Positions 41,349 to 49,577 of a stretch of DNA of 64,000 nt are shown piece by piece (the stretch's first letter is position 1; each line of letters begins with the position of its first letter). The stretch is from AC-49 sp963817035. GTDB taxonomy: Bacteria; Actinomycetota; Thermoleophilia; Solirubrobacterales; Solirubrobacteraceae. The position numbers were made by a program, and so were the translations under genes. The notes under the pieces are model-generated. The model saw only the letters and a list, made by a program, of their open reading frames with translations. It had not been told where the DNA came from and did no database searches. The stretch covers positions 806,001 through 870,000 of the forward strand of contig CAWFMM010000004.1 in assembly GCA_963817035.1 (NCBI GenBank). The letters run 5' to 3'.

Positions 41349-42182
41349 TCAGGTCACCAGGCTCATCCCGCCGTCGAGCACAAGGATCTGGCCGGTGATG
41401 AAGCGCGAGCTCGCCGCGGCCAGGAACACGGTGGCGGCACCGACCTCGTCGGGGTGCAGGTACCAGCGGCCGAGATGCTCGCCGACGACGGTCTTGTCCC
41501 GGCTCGAGAGGCCGGCCGCGGCCCAGACGGCGATCCGCTTGTCGTCGAGTCCCGTCTCGGGATGCCAGCGGCTGCCCTCGCTCAGCTCCTGCGCCGCATC
41601 GCGCGGCCGGGTCGCGAACGGCGCGACCGCGTTGACCGTGATTCCGTAGCGCCCGACCTCCTTGGCCAGCACCTTGGTGAACGTGTGCACGGCGCCCTTG
41701 GCGGCCGAGTAGGGCGCCATGTAGGGATCGCCGGTGATGCCCGAGGTCGAGCCGACGTTGATCACGCGTCCACCGCGCCGCTCGATCATCCCGGGCAGGA
41801 CGGCACGCGTGCAGTCGAGGGTCGCGCGCAGCGTCAGGTCGAGCTCCTCCTGTACCTGCTCCGGCGTGGTCTCCCAGAACGGCTTGACGTCGACGTGGCC
41901 GCCGACGTTGTTGACGAGCACGTCGACGGCGCCGAACGTCTCCGTGGTCTCGGTGACGAGCCGGTCGATCTGCGCGCGGTCCAGGACGTCGGTCGCCACG
42001 AACTGCGCCGCCTGCGCGCCGGCCTCCAGCGCGGCTTGTGCGACCGCGGCACCGGCCGTCTCGTCGCGCGCGGCGATCACGACCTTTGCGCCCTCGGCGG
42101 CAAACGCGAGGATGATGCCTCGGCCGATGTTCGCGTTGCCGCCGGTGACGATGACCGCCCGGCCCGCGAGCTCGGTCTCCAT
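41349..42182 (-). CDS. SDR-family oxidoreductase
   Basis: A 277-residue classical short-chain dehydrogenase. Motifs: VIVTGGNANIGRGIILAF, VDVLVNNVGGH near residue 88, catalytic Ser in INVGSTSGITG and Tyr-x3-Lys in YSAAKGA near 162, and the C-terminal FITGQILVLDGGMSLV. The first Gly-rich motif reads TGGNANIG instead of TGxxxGIG, a mild variation. It follows the KstD-like flavoprotein on the same strand, 12 bases apart, and would act on the same ring system. Confidence 0.92.
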   Translation of the reverse strand: METELAGRAVIVTGGNANIGRGIILAFAAEGAKVVIAARDETAGAAVAQAALEAGAQAAQFVATDVLDRAQIDRLVTETTETFGAVDVLVNNVGGHVDVKPFWETTPEQVQEELDLTLRATLDCTRAVLPGMIERRGGRVINVGSTSGITGDPYMAPYSAAKGAVHTFTKVLAKEVGRYGITVNAVAPFATRPRDAAQELSEGSRWHPETGLDDKRIAVWAAAGLSSRDKTVVGEHLGRWYLHPDEVGAATVFLAAASSRFITGQILVLDGGMSLVT

Positions 42183-42194
42183 CGAGATGCCGGC

Positions 42195-43895
42195 TCAGCC
42201 GGGGGCAGCGGCCAGCGGCTCGGGCGCCGGGGCCGGCCGGCCGGCGGCGTGCTGCATGGCGAGCCACGAGAAGGTCAACGCGGGCGCGAGCGTGACTCCC
42301 GGGCCGGGGTAGTACGGGCCCATGACCGAGGCCGAGGAGTTGCCGGAGCTGTAGAGGCCCTCGATCGGCGTGCCGTCGTCGCGCAGGACGCGGCCGTTTT
42401 CATCGGTGACCATGCCGCCCTTGGTGCCGAGGTCGCCGGGGTACAGCGCGACGGCGTAGTAGGGGCCCTTCTCGATCGGCGCGAGGCACGCGTTGGGCTT
42501 GACCCGCGGGTCGCCGTAGTAGGTGTCGTAGACGTTCTCGCCGCGGTGGAAGTCCTCGTCGACGCCCTTGCGCGCGAACCTGTTGAAGCGCTCGACCGTG
42601 GCCTTCAGTGCGTCCGGCGGCACGTCGATCAGCTTGGCGAGGTTCTCGATCGTGTCGGCGCGCTTGAAGTAGCCGTTGTCGAGCAGCGCCTGCGGCGTGC
42701 GGCCCGGCAGGTTCGCGCCGAACGGGTAGCGGTTGCGGTAGCGCTGGTCGAAGACGATGTAGGACGGGATCGCCGGGACCTCCTCGCTGCGCGTGTACAT
42801 CGTCTGCCCGGCGAGGACGTAGTCCATCGACTCGTTGAAGTAGCGCACCCCGGACTGGTCGACGATCAGCGAGCCGGGCTTGGAGCGCTCGGAGACGTGG
42901 AAGATCGCCGGGCCGTCGGGGGGCAGCAGGCTCGACGGCCCCCACCATGCCTCGTCGAGCAGCGCCGTCGCGGCGCCGACCTGGAGGCCCAGGTTCAGCC
43001 CGTCGCCCTGGTCGCCCGCGTGAGCGGACGTCCACGTGCCGGTGATCGGGTGCCGTCCGTACTTCTCGCGCAGTTGGGCGTTACGGGCGAAGCCGCCGGC
43101 GCCGACCATCACCCCGGCCCGCGCCTCGATGCGCTTCGTGCCGTCGGGGCCCTCGCACACGACTCCGGTCACACGGCCGTCCTCGACGACCAACTCGGTC
43201 ACCCGCGTCTGCAGTCGCACCGGGACGTCGCGCTTGATGTTCGCCAGCAGCAGCTGGGCGACGAGCGCGCCGCCGCCGCCGACGAGCGACTGGCGGCGGA
43301 CCTTGGAGATGTAGTGATGGGTGTAGATCCGCGCGAGGCGCGCGAAGCCGCTGACCGTGCGCTTGGCGACGAGGATCTTGGCGACGTCGAGCGTGCCCAT
43401 CGGCAGCGAGCGCGGGAAGCGCCGCGGCGGCAGCTTGTCGGACCACGCGCCGAGCTTGTTGGAGTCGAAGATGACCGACTCGACGCCGCGCCCGGCGCTG
43501 CTCCCGCCCGGAAGGTCGGGGTAGTAGTCGGGGTAGCCGCCCGACGTGCGGCGGAACATCAGTCCCTGCTGCTCGAGGAACGCGAGCATCTTCGGAGCGT
43601 TGGTCAAGTACGCGAGCTTGCGGGCCCGCGACGACGCCGGTGGCTGGTCGCCGATCAGCGCCTCCATGTACGTCATCGCCGTCTCGACGGAGTCCTCGTC
43701 GCCGTCGGCGAGCATGAAGTGGTTGGCCGGAATCCACATCCCGCCGCCGGCCAGCATCGAGGAGCCGCCGACCAGCGCCGCCGCCTCCAGCACCACGACA
43801 TCGAGGCCGTTCGCCTTCGCCGACAGGGCCGCGCCGAGACCCGCCGCGCCACTGCCGATCGCCACGATGTCGGTGGTCTCATCCCAGTCACTCAT
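42195..43895 (-). CDS. 3-oxosteroid 1-dehydrogenase-like (KstD) FAD enzyme
   Basis: A 566-residue FAD-dependent dehydrogenase/reductase of the KstD/fumarate-reductase family. The N-terminal FAD site is DIVAIGSGAAGLGAALSAKANG and the substrate-domain features FRRTSGGYPDYYP and YGRHPITG are present. The C-terminal ALYPGDLGTKGGMVTDENG near 505 matches the KstD active-site loop, where a Tyr and nearby Gly act on the 1,2 position of 3-oxosteroids. SNSASVMGPYYPGPG-type FAD closure follows. Could act on a steroid or another cyclic ketone. It is followed by an SDR and preceded by an MFS transporter. Confidence 0.88.
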   Translation of the reverse strand: MSDWDETTDIVAIGSGAAGLGAALSAKANGLDVVVLEAAALVGGSSMLAGGGMWIPANHFMLADGDEDSVETAMTYMEALIGDQPPASSRARKLAYLTNAPKMLAFLEQQGLMFRRTSGGYPDYYPDLPGGSSAGRGVESVIFDSNKLGAWSDKLPPRRFPRSLPMGTLDVAKILVAKRTVSGFARLARIYTHHYISKVRRQSLVGGGGALVAQLLLANIKRDVPVRLQTRVTELVVEDGRVTGVVCEGPDGTKRIEARAGVMVGAGGFARNAQLREKYGRHPITGTWTSAHAGDQGDGLNLGLQVGAATALLDEAWWGPSSLLPPDGPAIFHVSERSKPGSLIVDQSGVRYFNESMDYVLAGQTMYTRSEEVPAIPSYIVFDQRYRNRYPFGANLPGRTPQALLDNGYFKRADTIENLAKLIDVPPDALKATVERFNRFARKGVDEDFHRGENVYDTYYGDPRVKPNACLAPIEKGPYYAVALYPGDLGTKGGMVTDENGRVLRDDGTPIEGLYSSGNSSASVMGPYYPGPGVTLAPALTFSWLAMQHAAGRPAPAPEPLAAAPG

Positions 43896-43913
43896 CTGGC
43901 CTCCATTCGCTGC

Positions 43914-45341
43914 TCACCCGTCGAGCAGGATAGCGTGCTCGCCGAGCAAACGGTCGTTCGAACCGGGACGCCGGTCAGCGATCAGCAGCGCGAGCCCGAG
44001 GGCGAGGACGGTCCCCGCCGCGATCAGCGCGAACGTCGTCCCCATCTCGCCGGCGAGCGCCGATCCGGTGCCGACATCGGCAATCTGGTGTTGGGTGAGC
44101 AGGAGCAGCAGCGCGACGCCGAACGAGGCGCCGAGCCGGGCCACGGTGTTGAGGATCGTCGTCGCATGCGGAACGTCCTCGGCCGCGACCGCCGCGTACG
44201 CGGTGGCGTAGAGCGGGGTGAGGGTCAGGCTCAGCCCCGCGCCGCGCGCGAGCAGGACGACGCTCAGCACCGTGTACGGCGTCGCGTCGGTCACGAACAC
44301 CAGCGGGACGGTGGCGAGCGTCGCCAACGCGAGGCCGCACTGGGCCAGGCGGACCGGACCCAGACGATCGGACAGGCGCCCGACCGCGGTCAGCCCGATC
44401 AGCGAACCGACGCCTTGGATCCCGACAAGCAGACCGGCGGCGAGCGGCGACACGCCACGCACGACCAGGAAGTACAGCGGCAACACGGCCAGCGTTCCGA
44501 CATGGATCACGTAGCCGACGAACGTCACGATCGCCGCGAGGCTGAAGGTCCGCCCTCGGAACAGTGACACCCGCACCACCGCCGACGCGCCGCGGTGGGC
44601 GGCGTGCGCGGTGAACGCCCCTAGCAGCACCATGCCGGCGACGAACAGCACGAGCGCGCCCGGGTGCCCGAGGCGCACCGCGCCGAGCAGCACCAGCACG
44701 ACGCCGGGGCAGAGCAGCAGCACTCCGCGCGGGTCGAGCGTCGCCGAGCGGTCGGCCGGCGATGGCGGCAGCACGCGCACGCCGAGAGCGATGGCGATGA
44801 GCCCGAGCGGGACGTTGAGGAGGAAGATCGAGCGCCACCCGAACGCGGTGAGGAGCACGCCACCAACGGCGGGACCGAACATCGGCGCGGCGAGAATCGG
44901 GGCGTTGAGCGCGCCGATGACCCGGGTCATCGAGCGATCGCCCGCCTGGCTGACCGCGATCGAGTGACCGATCGGGATGATCAGCCCGCCGCCGATTCCC
45001 TGGAGCACACGAGACGCGATCAGGCTTTCCAGCGACCACGCGGTCGAGGCCAACGCCGAGCCGACGACGAACAGCGCGGTGGCGAGCAGCCAGAGGCGCT
45101 TGGCGCCGACGCGCTCGCTCGCCCACCCGCTGATCGGGATGACGAGCGCCAGCGCGAGCAGGTACGCGGTTGCGACCCACTGGATGTCACCGAGCGGCGC
45201 ATCGAGCCGCCGCGCAAGCGTCTCGATCGCAATGTTGACCATCGTCGTGTCGAGGACCACGAGTAGGGAGCCGAGGCTCAGAACCGCGGTGATCGCCCGT
45301 CTGCGGTGCTCGAGATCCCGGATCGCCCGACTATAGATCAG
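43914..45341 (-). CDS. MFS transporter, DHA2 type, apparent CTG start
   Basis: About 475 residues and 12-14 membrane helices if started at CTG 45341. The first standard codon, GTG 45260, would cut off most of TM1 (AITAVLSLGSLLVVLDTTM). Family motifs are VLDTTMVNIAIETL, GWASERVGAKRLW (motif A) and ASRVLQGIGGGLIIPIGHS. It resembles EmrB/QacA drug exporters. Downstream is the KstD-like gene, 18 bases away. The palindrome at 45357 lies just upstream, between this gene and the divergent VOC gene. Likely exports a pathway intermediate or antimicrobial. Confidence 0.85.
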   Translation of the reverse strand: MIYSRAIRDLEHRRRAITAVLSLGSLLVVLDTTMVNIAIETLARRLDAPLGDIQWVATAYLLALALVIPISGWASERVGAKRLWLLATALFVVGSALASTAWSLESLIASRVLQGIGGGLIIPIGHSIAVSQAGDRSMTRVIGALNAPILAAPMFGPAVGGVLLTAFGWRSIFLLNVPLGLIAIALGVRVLPPSPADRSATLDPRGVLLLCPGVVLVLLGAVRLGHPGALVLFVAGMVLLGAFTAHAAHRGASAVVRVSLFRGRTFSLAAIVTFVGYVIHVGTLAVLPLYFLVVRGVSPLAAGLLVGIQGVGSLIGLTAVGRLSDRLGPVRLAQCGLALATLATVPLVFVTDATPYTVLSVVLLARGAGLSLTLTPLYATAYAAVAAEDVPHATTILNTVARLGASFGVALLLLLTQHQIADVGTGSALAGEMGTTFALIAAGTVLALGLALLIADRRPGSNDRLLGEHAILLDG

Positions 45342-45356
45342 GACACGCGAATTCCT

Positions 45357-45370
45357 ACCGGACGCTTGGT
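45357..45370. promoter_or_regulatory. Second copy of the ACCGRACGYTTGGT element
   Basis: ACCGGACGCTTGGT lies between divergent MFS (-) and VOC (+) genes. It matches the palindrome at 40033 at 12 of 14 positions and keeps the ACC ... GGT outer arms. Both candidate sites sit in divergent promoters of the same region. Confidence 0.45.
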
Positions 45371-45394
45371 TGGAGAGGTAGGGTTCCCGAGGCG

Positions 45395-45883
45395 ATGACC
45401 GTCACTCACCACGTCGCGCTGCGCGTCGCCGATCTCGAGCGGGCGACGCGCTTCTACGTCGAGGCGCTCGGCGCGACACCGGCGTTCGTGATGGCGATCG
45501 AAGGCGACTTCGCGCGCTCGATCCTGCCCGCGCCGCCGGGGACCGCGGGCCGGGCCGGTTTCCTGACCTTCGACGGCGGCGGCGCGATCGAGCTCTTCGA
45601 GCTCGCGCCGGCGCCCGACGTCCCGGCTGCCGACCAGATCTCCGACGCGATCATGCACATCTGCCTTCAGGTCGACGACGTCCACGCCGTGCTGCAGAGC
45701 GTCGAGGCGCTCGGCGGGCGCCGGCGCTTCCCGCCGCGGCCGTTCGCGACCCACCACTTCGTCTACGCCGAGGACCCCGACGGCCACATCATCGAACTGC
45801 TCGACGCGAGCATCGAGGAGTGCGTCGCGTTGCAGGGCGAGGAGGTCCCGGACATCACTCCGCAGGAAGGCGAGCTCGCATGA
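45395..45883 (+). CDS. VOC-superfamily protein
   Basis: A 162-residue VOC protein: THHVALRVADLERATRFYVEALGA at the N-terminus, the second half beginning MHICLQVDDVHAVLQSVEALGG, and HHFVYAEDPDGHIIELLDAS. Candidate metal ligands are the N-terminal His, the His of MHICLQ, and the Glu of IIELLDA. Its stop overlaps the epimerase ATG (ATGA). Probable lyase/isomerase or dioxygenase fold; no specific reaction can be named. Confidence 0.88.
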   Translation: MTVTHHVALRVADLERATRFYVEALGATPAFVMAIEGDFARSILPAPPGTAGRAGFLTFDGGGAIELFELAPAPDVPAADQISDAIMHICLQVDDVHAVLQSVEALGGRRRFPPRPFATHHFVYAEDPDGHIIELLDASIEECVALQGEEVPDITPQEGELA

Positions 45884-46854
45884 CTCTGACCGACGCGAAG
45901 ATCCTGTTCACCGGCGCGACCGGCCAGGTCGGCCGTCCGCTCGCCGAGGCGCTGGCCGCCGGCAACGAGGTGTGGTGCGCCGCACGGTTCAGCGACCCCG
46001 CCGTGCGCGGACAGCTGGAGGGCCGCGGGATCCACACCGTGCCGTGGTCGATGGAGGCCGAGACGCTCGACGGCATCGATCGCGACTTCACCCATGTCTT
46101 CCACGGCGCGCCCTACCGCGGCCAGCCCGACTGCGAAACGGCGGCCCAGGCCAACGCGGTCGCCACGGGGCGGCTGATGGACCACTGTCGCTCGGCGCAG
46201 GCGTTCGTGTTCGTCTCGACGTTCGCGGTCTACCAGCGCCCACCGACGCCGGAGACGCCGGTCGCCGAGACCGACCCACTGGGCGGCTACGCTCCGTACG
46301 CGCCCGCCTACCCGGTCGGCAAGCTCGCCGCCGAGGCGGTCGTACGCGCGTTCGCGGCGATTCTCGGCTTGCGCTGCACGATCGCGCGGCTGAACCTCTG
46401 CTACGGCCCGGCGGGCTGGGGTGGGATGCCGCTGGAGATGTTCCGGCGTGTCGCGGCGGGCGAGCCGATCTACGTGCCGCTGGACGGCAGCGAGTTCTGG
46501 TCCTCGCCGATCGGCACCGACGACATCATCGGATTCGTGCCCGCCCTGTTCGACGTGGCGTCGGCCGACCCGACGATCGTCAACCTGGCCGGTGACGACG
46601 CGGTGACGCTGCGCGAGATGGTCAACGAGCTGGCGCAGCGGGCCAGCCTCGAGGCCGAGTTCGTGCCCGACGAGGCGGCTCGTGCCGGCTTCGTGTCCGA
46701 CAACACACGCCGCCGCGAGCTTCTCGGCCACTGCGTCGTCGACTGGCGCGACGGCATGGCGCGAGCGGTCGAGGCACAGATCCCGGGTGCGTTCTCGGGT
46801 CAGGCGCAGTCCGACGCCGGCGGGGTGTCAGCCAATATCTGGGGCGCTCGCTGA
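45880..46854 (+). CDS. NAD-dependent epimerase/dehydratase (extended SDR)
   Basis: A 324-residue extended SDR. The N-terminal cofactor motif is LFTGATGQVGRPLAEAL, and the active site has Ser/Thr (FVSTFAVYQ) and Tyr-x3-Lys (YPVGK near residue 143). It starts at ATG 45880 within the VOC stop. The 3' end overlaps the convergent LLM gene by 27 bases. Could be a nucleotide-sugar epimerase-like enzyme or a 3-beta-hydroxysteroid-dehydrogenase-type enzyme; the missing sugar-pathway context favours the latter. Confidence 0.88.
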   Translation: MTLTDAKILFTGATGQVGRPLAEALAAGNEVWCAARFSDPAVRGQLEGRGIHTVPWSMEAETLDGIDRDFTHVFHGAPYRGQPDCETAAQANAVATGRLMDHCRSAQAFVFVSTFAVYQRPPTPETPVAETDPLGGYAPYAPAYPVGKLAAEAVVRAFAAILGLRCTIARLNLCYGPAGWGGMPLEMFRRVAAGEPIYVPLDGSEFWSSPIGTDDIIGFVPALFDVASADPTIVNLAGDDAVTLREMVNELAQRASLEAEFVPDEAARAGFVSDNTRRRELLGHCVVDWRDGMARAVEAQIPGAFSGQAQSDAGGVSANIWGAR

Positions 46855-47625
46855 GTCGGCCCAGTAGCGCGTCAGGCCGTCGGGCAGCGATGCGAGCTGG
46901 AGAGCGGGCCTGACGTCGGTGGCGATCGTGAGCAGGATGGCGGCGCGGCGTTCGGGGGTCAGCGTCGTGGGCAGTTCGAGGATCGCGACGTCGAGTCCCC
47001 ACGCGAGCTGATCGCGGCGCAGGTCCTCGACCAGCGCCGCGGGATCGAAGTGGTCGGCCGACGCGTCGACCGTACGCAGCGCGGGCCGACGCAGGCGGGC
47101 CGCCGCGGGGCCCGGAGCCGCCCCACCGGCATCGACCACGAGCGAGACGCCGTGCGACCGCGCCACCGCGGGCGCGGCGCTGCCGCTCACCCAGATCGGC
47201 AGCTCGAGCTGGGCCGGGGCCGGAGTGACCCGCACGAGCGTTTCGGCGTGCTCGTGCTCGGGCAGGTTGGCGGGCACGCGCCAGCGCTGACCCTCATGGC
47301 GAAACGGGCGGGCCGCGAACGCGTGGTTGAGCACGTCGAGGGTCTCGGCGAGCAGGGCCTCGTCGCCGGACCGAACGCCGAGCACGAGCCGGCCGCCGAG
47401 CGCGAGGTCGGCGACCGCGGCCTCCTCGGCGATGGTCAGCGGATGCGCGCCGGCGGTCACCGTCGCGACGATCCGCAGCGCGTCCGTCGCCGGCGCGAGG
47501 AACGCCGCGAGGACGAGCGGCGCCGGAGTGTGGCGCTCGTCGATCAGGCCCAGCTCGAAGCCGAGCTCCTGGGCCCGTGCGGCGTCGGCCGCCCACGGCT
47601 CGCTCAGCACGACCCCGAGTCTCAT
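46828..47625 (-). CDS. Short LLM-class oxidoreductase-like protein
   Basis: A 265-residue luciferase-like protein, shorter than usual (about 300). It shares the barrel pattern LGVVLSEPWAADAARAQELGFELGLIDE, VATVTAGAHPLTIAEEAAVADLALGGRLVLGVRSGDEA and LELPIWVSGSAAPAVARSHG. The substrate loop between them is shortened. ATG 47625 overlaps the upstream LLM gene by four bases, so the two LLM chains may form a heterodimer. F420 or FMN binding is plausible. Confidence 0.8.
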   Translation of the reverse strand: MRLGVVLSEPWAADAARAQELGFELGLIDERHTPAPLVLAAFLAPATDALRIVATVTAGAHPLTIAEEAAVADLALGGRLVLGVRSGDEALLAETLDVLNHAFAARPFRHEGQRWRVPANLPEHEHAETLVRVTPAPAQLELPIWVSGSAAPAVARSHGVSLVVDAGGAAPGPAAARLRRPALRTVDASADHFDPAALVEDLRRDQLAWGLDVAILELPTTLTPERRAAILLTIATDVRPALQLASLPDGLTRYWADSASAPDIG

Positions 47626-48563
47626 GCGACGGCCCCGACGACGTCGGCGGCGATGCGCCGCATGTTCTCGCGGTAGCCGCCGCGCGTGAAGTCGTTGGCG
47701 ACGTGCAGGACGACGAGGTCGACGCCGATCGCCTCGAGCTCGCGCAGGTCCTCGGTCACCGCCTCGGCCGGACCGACCGACGCCGTCTCGGCGCTGCGCC
47801 GCAGCTGGTCGGCCAGCAGCTCGGGCACCTCGAACCCGAGCCGGCCGTGCAGTAGCCACCACGCGCCGCCGTACTCGCCGGTGTGGCGGCCGATCGCCGC
47901 GCGCATCGCCTGCTCCGGCACCGTGCCGCCGTCGGTGATCCACGCTTGCTTGAGCACGCCGATGCGATCGATCGCCGTGCCCTGGGCGTCGGCGGCGTCG
48001 CGTGCCCGGGCGATGACCTCGCGCAGCTGCGCCGGGCGCATGCTCGAGGGCAGGAACAGCGACAGCCCGCGGTCGGCGGCCCGGGCCAGCGACCGCTCGG
48101 CGATACCGCCGATCCAGATCCGCGGCCCGCCGGTCGCCCACTCGCTGGCGAGGACGTCGAGCGCCGCGTCGGCGCGGCGGCCGCGGGTCGTGCGGCTGAT
48201 CGCCACCGCGTCGAACTCCGGATCGCGGTAGCCGAGCCCGACGCCGAGCTCGGTGCGCCCCGGCGCGAGCGCGTGCAGCGCGCGCCCGGCGGCGGCGACG
48301 CGCCGGGGGTCGTGGAGCGGTAGCAGGAACACGCCGGTGCCGAGATGCAGACGCGTCGTCGCGCCGAGGACGGCGGCGCCGGCCACGAGCAGCGACGGGC
48401 ACCAGCCGTCGTACCAGACGTGATGCTCGGAGAGCCACAGCGAATGCAGCCCGAGCTCCTCGGCGAGCCGGGCGTCTTCGATCAGCTCCCGGTAGAGAAC
48501 CGCGGGCGTCGCGGGCGACATGGCGGTCGCCCGCATGGACCACAGACCGACGCCGACGTCCAC
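47622..48563 (-). CDS. F420-dependent LLM-class oxidoreductase
   Basis: A 313-residue LLM enzyme, recognised from VGVGLWSMRATA at the N-terminus, LGLHSLWLSEHHVWYDGWCPS near residue 38, GTGVFLLPLHDPRRVAAAGRALHALAPGR near 75-103, ELGVGLGYRDPEFDAVA and PRIWIGGIAERSLARAADRG. The stop overlaps the second LLM gene at 46828. It follows the SDR gene by seven bases. Likely an F420-linked dehydrogenase or monooxygenase; substrate unknown. Confidence 0.9.
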   Translation of the reverse strand: MDVGVGLWSMRATAMSPATPAVLYRELIEDARLAEELGLHSLWLSEHHVWYDGWCPSLLVAGAAVLGATTRLHLGTGVFLLPLHDPRRVAAAGRALHALAPGRTELGVGLGYRDPEFDAVAISRTTRGRRADAALDVLASEWATGGPRIWIGGIAERSLARAADRGLSLFLPSSMRPAQLREVIARARDAADAQGTAIDRIGVLKQAWITDGGTVPEQAMRAAIGRHTGEYGGAWWLLHGRLGFEVPELLADQLRRSAETASVGPAEAVTEDLRELEAIGVDLVVLHVANDFTRGGYRENMRRIAADVVGAVA

Positions 48564-48570
48564 GGCGCGA

Positions 48571-49497
48571 TCAGCTCGGCGGGGGAACGCCGAGCCGCAG
48601 ACCGATCGCCTCGTACTCGTCGTAGAGGCTGGCCGGCAGCGTGTACGTCGTGGTGTCGCAGATCTCGGTGAGGTGCTCGGCGATGTCGTCCGGCGTGACC
48701 GACTGCTGATCCTGGGCGAACCAGCCCTCGGTCACCCCGACGATTACCCGCGCGTAGCGCCCGGCCACGGCCGAGAACGTCTCGCCCGTCAGCTCGCACT
48801 CACGGCTGACCAGGTAGGCGACCATCGGCGCCACCGACTCCGGCGTGCGGCGTGGGCCGACCACGTCGCGCAGCTCCTCGCGGAAGTAGCGCTCATAGCC
48901 GGGGATCGGATCGCCGGCGATCGTCGTCGCGGCGCCGGGGAGCAGGACGTTGACGTTGATCCCGTGATCGCGACCCTCGAAGGCCAGGGCGCGGGCGAGG
49001 CCGTAGACGCCCCCCTTGGCCGCCGCGTAGTTCGCCAGCGCCTGCATGGCCCAAGTACCGCCGGCCGAGCCGATCATCAGGACGCGGCCGTACTTCTTCG
49101 CCTGCATCAGCCGCCACGCGGCGTGGGTCACGTTGAAGCAGCCGCCGGTGTGGACGGCGAGCATCTGGTTGAGGTCGTCGGCCGTCTGGTCCTCGAACAT
49201 GGCGTTGCGCATCGTGCCGGCGTTGTTGACGATGATGTCGATCGTTCCGAACGTGTCGACCGCCGCGGTGACGATCGCCGCGGAGCTGTCGGCTTCGGAT
49301 ACCGAGTCGTACGACGCGACCGCGCGGCCGCCTTCGGCCTCGATCTCGGCGACGACCGCGTCGGCACGATCTGGGGCGAAGTCGTTGACGACCACGGCCG
49401 CTCCACGGCGGGCCAGTTCATGGGCGTACGCGCGCCCGAGGCCCGCCCCGCTACCGGTGACGATGGCGACCTGACCCTCGAACGAGATAGCGCTCAC
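48571..49497 (-). CDS. SDR-family dehydrogenase with C-terminal extension
   Basis: A 308-residue short-chain dehydrogenase. Motifs: VAIVTGSGAGLGRAYAHEL, IDIIVNNAGT near residue 86, Ser (MIGSAGG) and Tyr-x3-Lys (YAAAKGG near 158). It shares a C-terminal extension (SAVAGRYARVIVGVTEGWFAQ) with the SDR at 18226. Its start codon faces the P450 at 49578 across an 80-base divergent promoter with a strong palindrome. It may act on the P450 product. Confidence 0.92.
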   Translation of the reverse strand: MSAISFEGQVAIVTGSGAGLGRAYAHELARRGAAVVVNDFAPDRADAVVAEIEAEGGRAVASYDSVSEADSSAAIVTAAVDTFGTIDIIVNNAGTMRNAMFEDQTADDLNQMLAVHTGGCFNVTHAAWRLMQAKKYGRVLMIGSAGGTWAMQALANYAAAKGGVYGLARALAFEGRDHGINVNVLLPGAATTIAGDPIPGYERYFREELRDVVGPRRTPESVAPMVAYLVSRECELTGETFSAVAGRYARVIVGVTEGWFAQDQQSVTPDDIAEHLTEICDTTTYTLPASLYDEYEAIGLRLGVPPPS

Positions 49498-49540
49498 GAC
49501 GTCCTCCTCCTGTCCGCGTGCAGTCGCCTGAGGCTACCTG

Positions 49541-49565
49541 TTTCTCAAACAACCGGTTGTGAGAT
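49541..49565. promoter_or_regulatory. 12-bp perfect palindrome in a divergent promoter
   Basis: ACAACCGGTTGT (49549-49560) is a perfect palindrome flanked by imperfect arms TCTCAA ... GAGA. It lies between the SDR (-, start 49497) and the P450 (+, start 49578), close to both. The 10-mer CAAACAACCG is shared with 36951. Typical of a TetR-family operator; the TetR gene at 52424 is three kb away. Confidence 0.55.
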
Positions 49566-49577
49566 ATGGTCGCTCTC

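Noticed and set aside
42195..43895. Naming the KstD-like gene kstD
   Set aside because: The active-site loop fits KstD, but related enzymes act on other cyclic ketones, so only the family is claimed.
41454..44567. 1037-codon open frame on the + strand across the SDR, KstD-like and MFS genes
   Set aside because: It is antisense to three well-supported genes, its translation is Arg/Asp/Val-rich without any domain, and its length is explained by high GC content at third codon positions.
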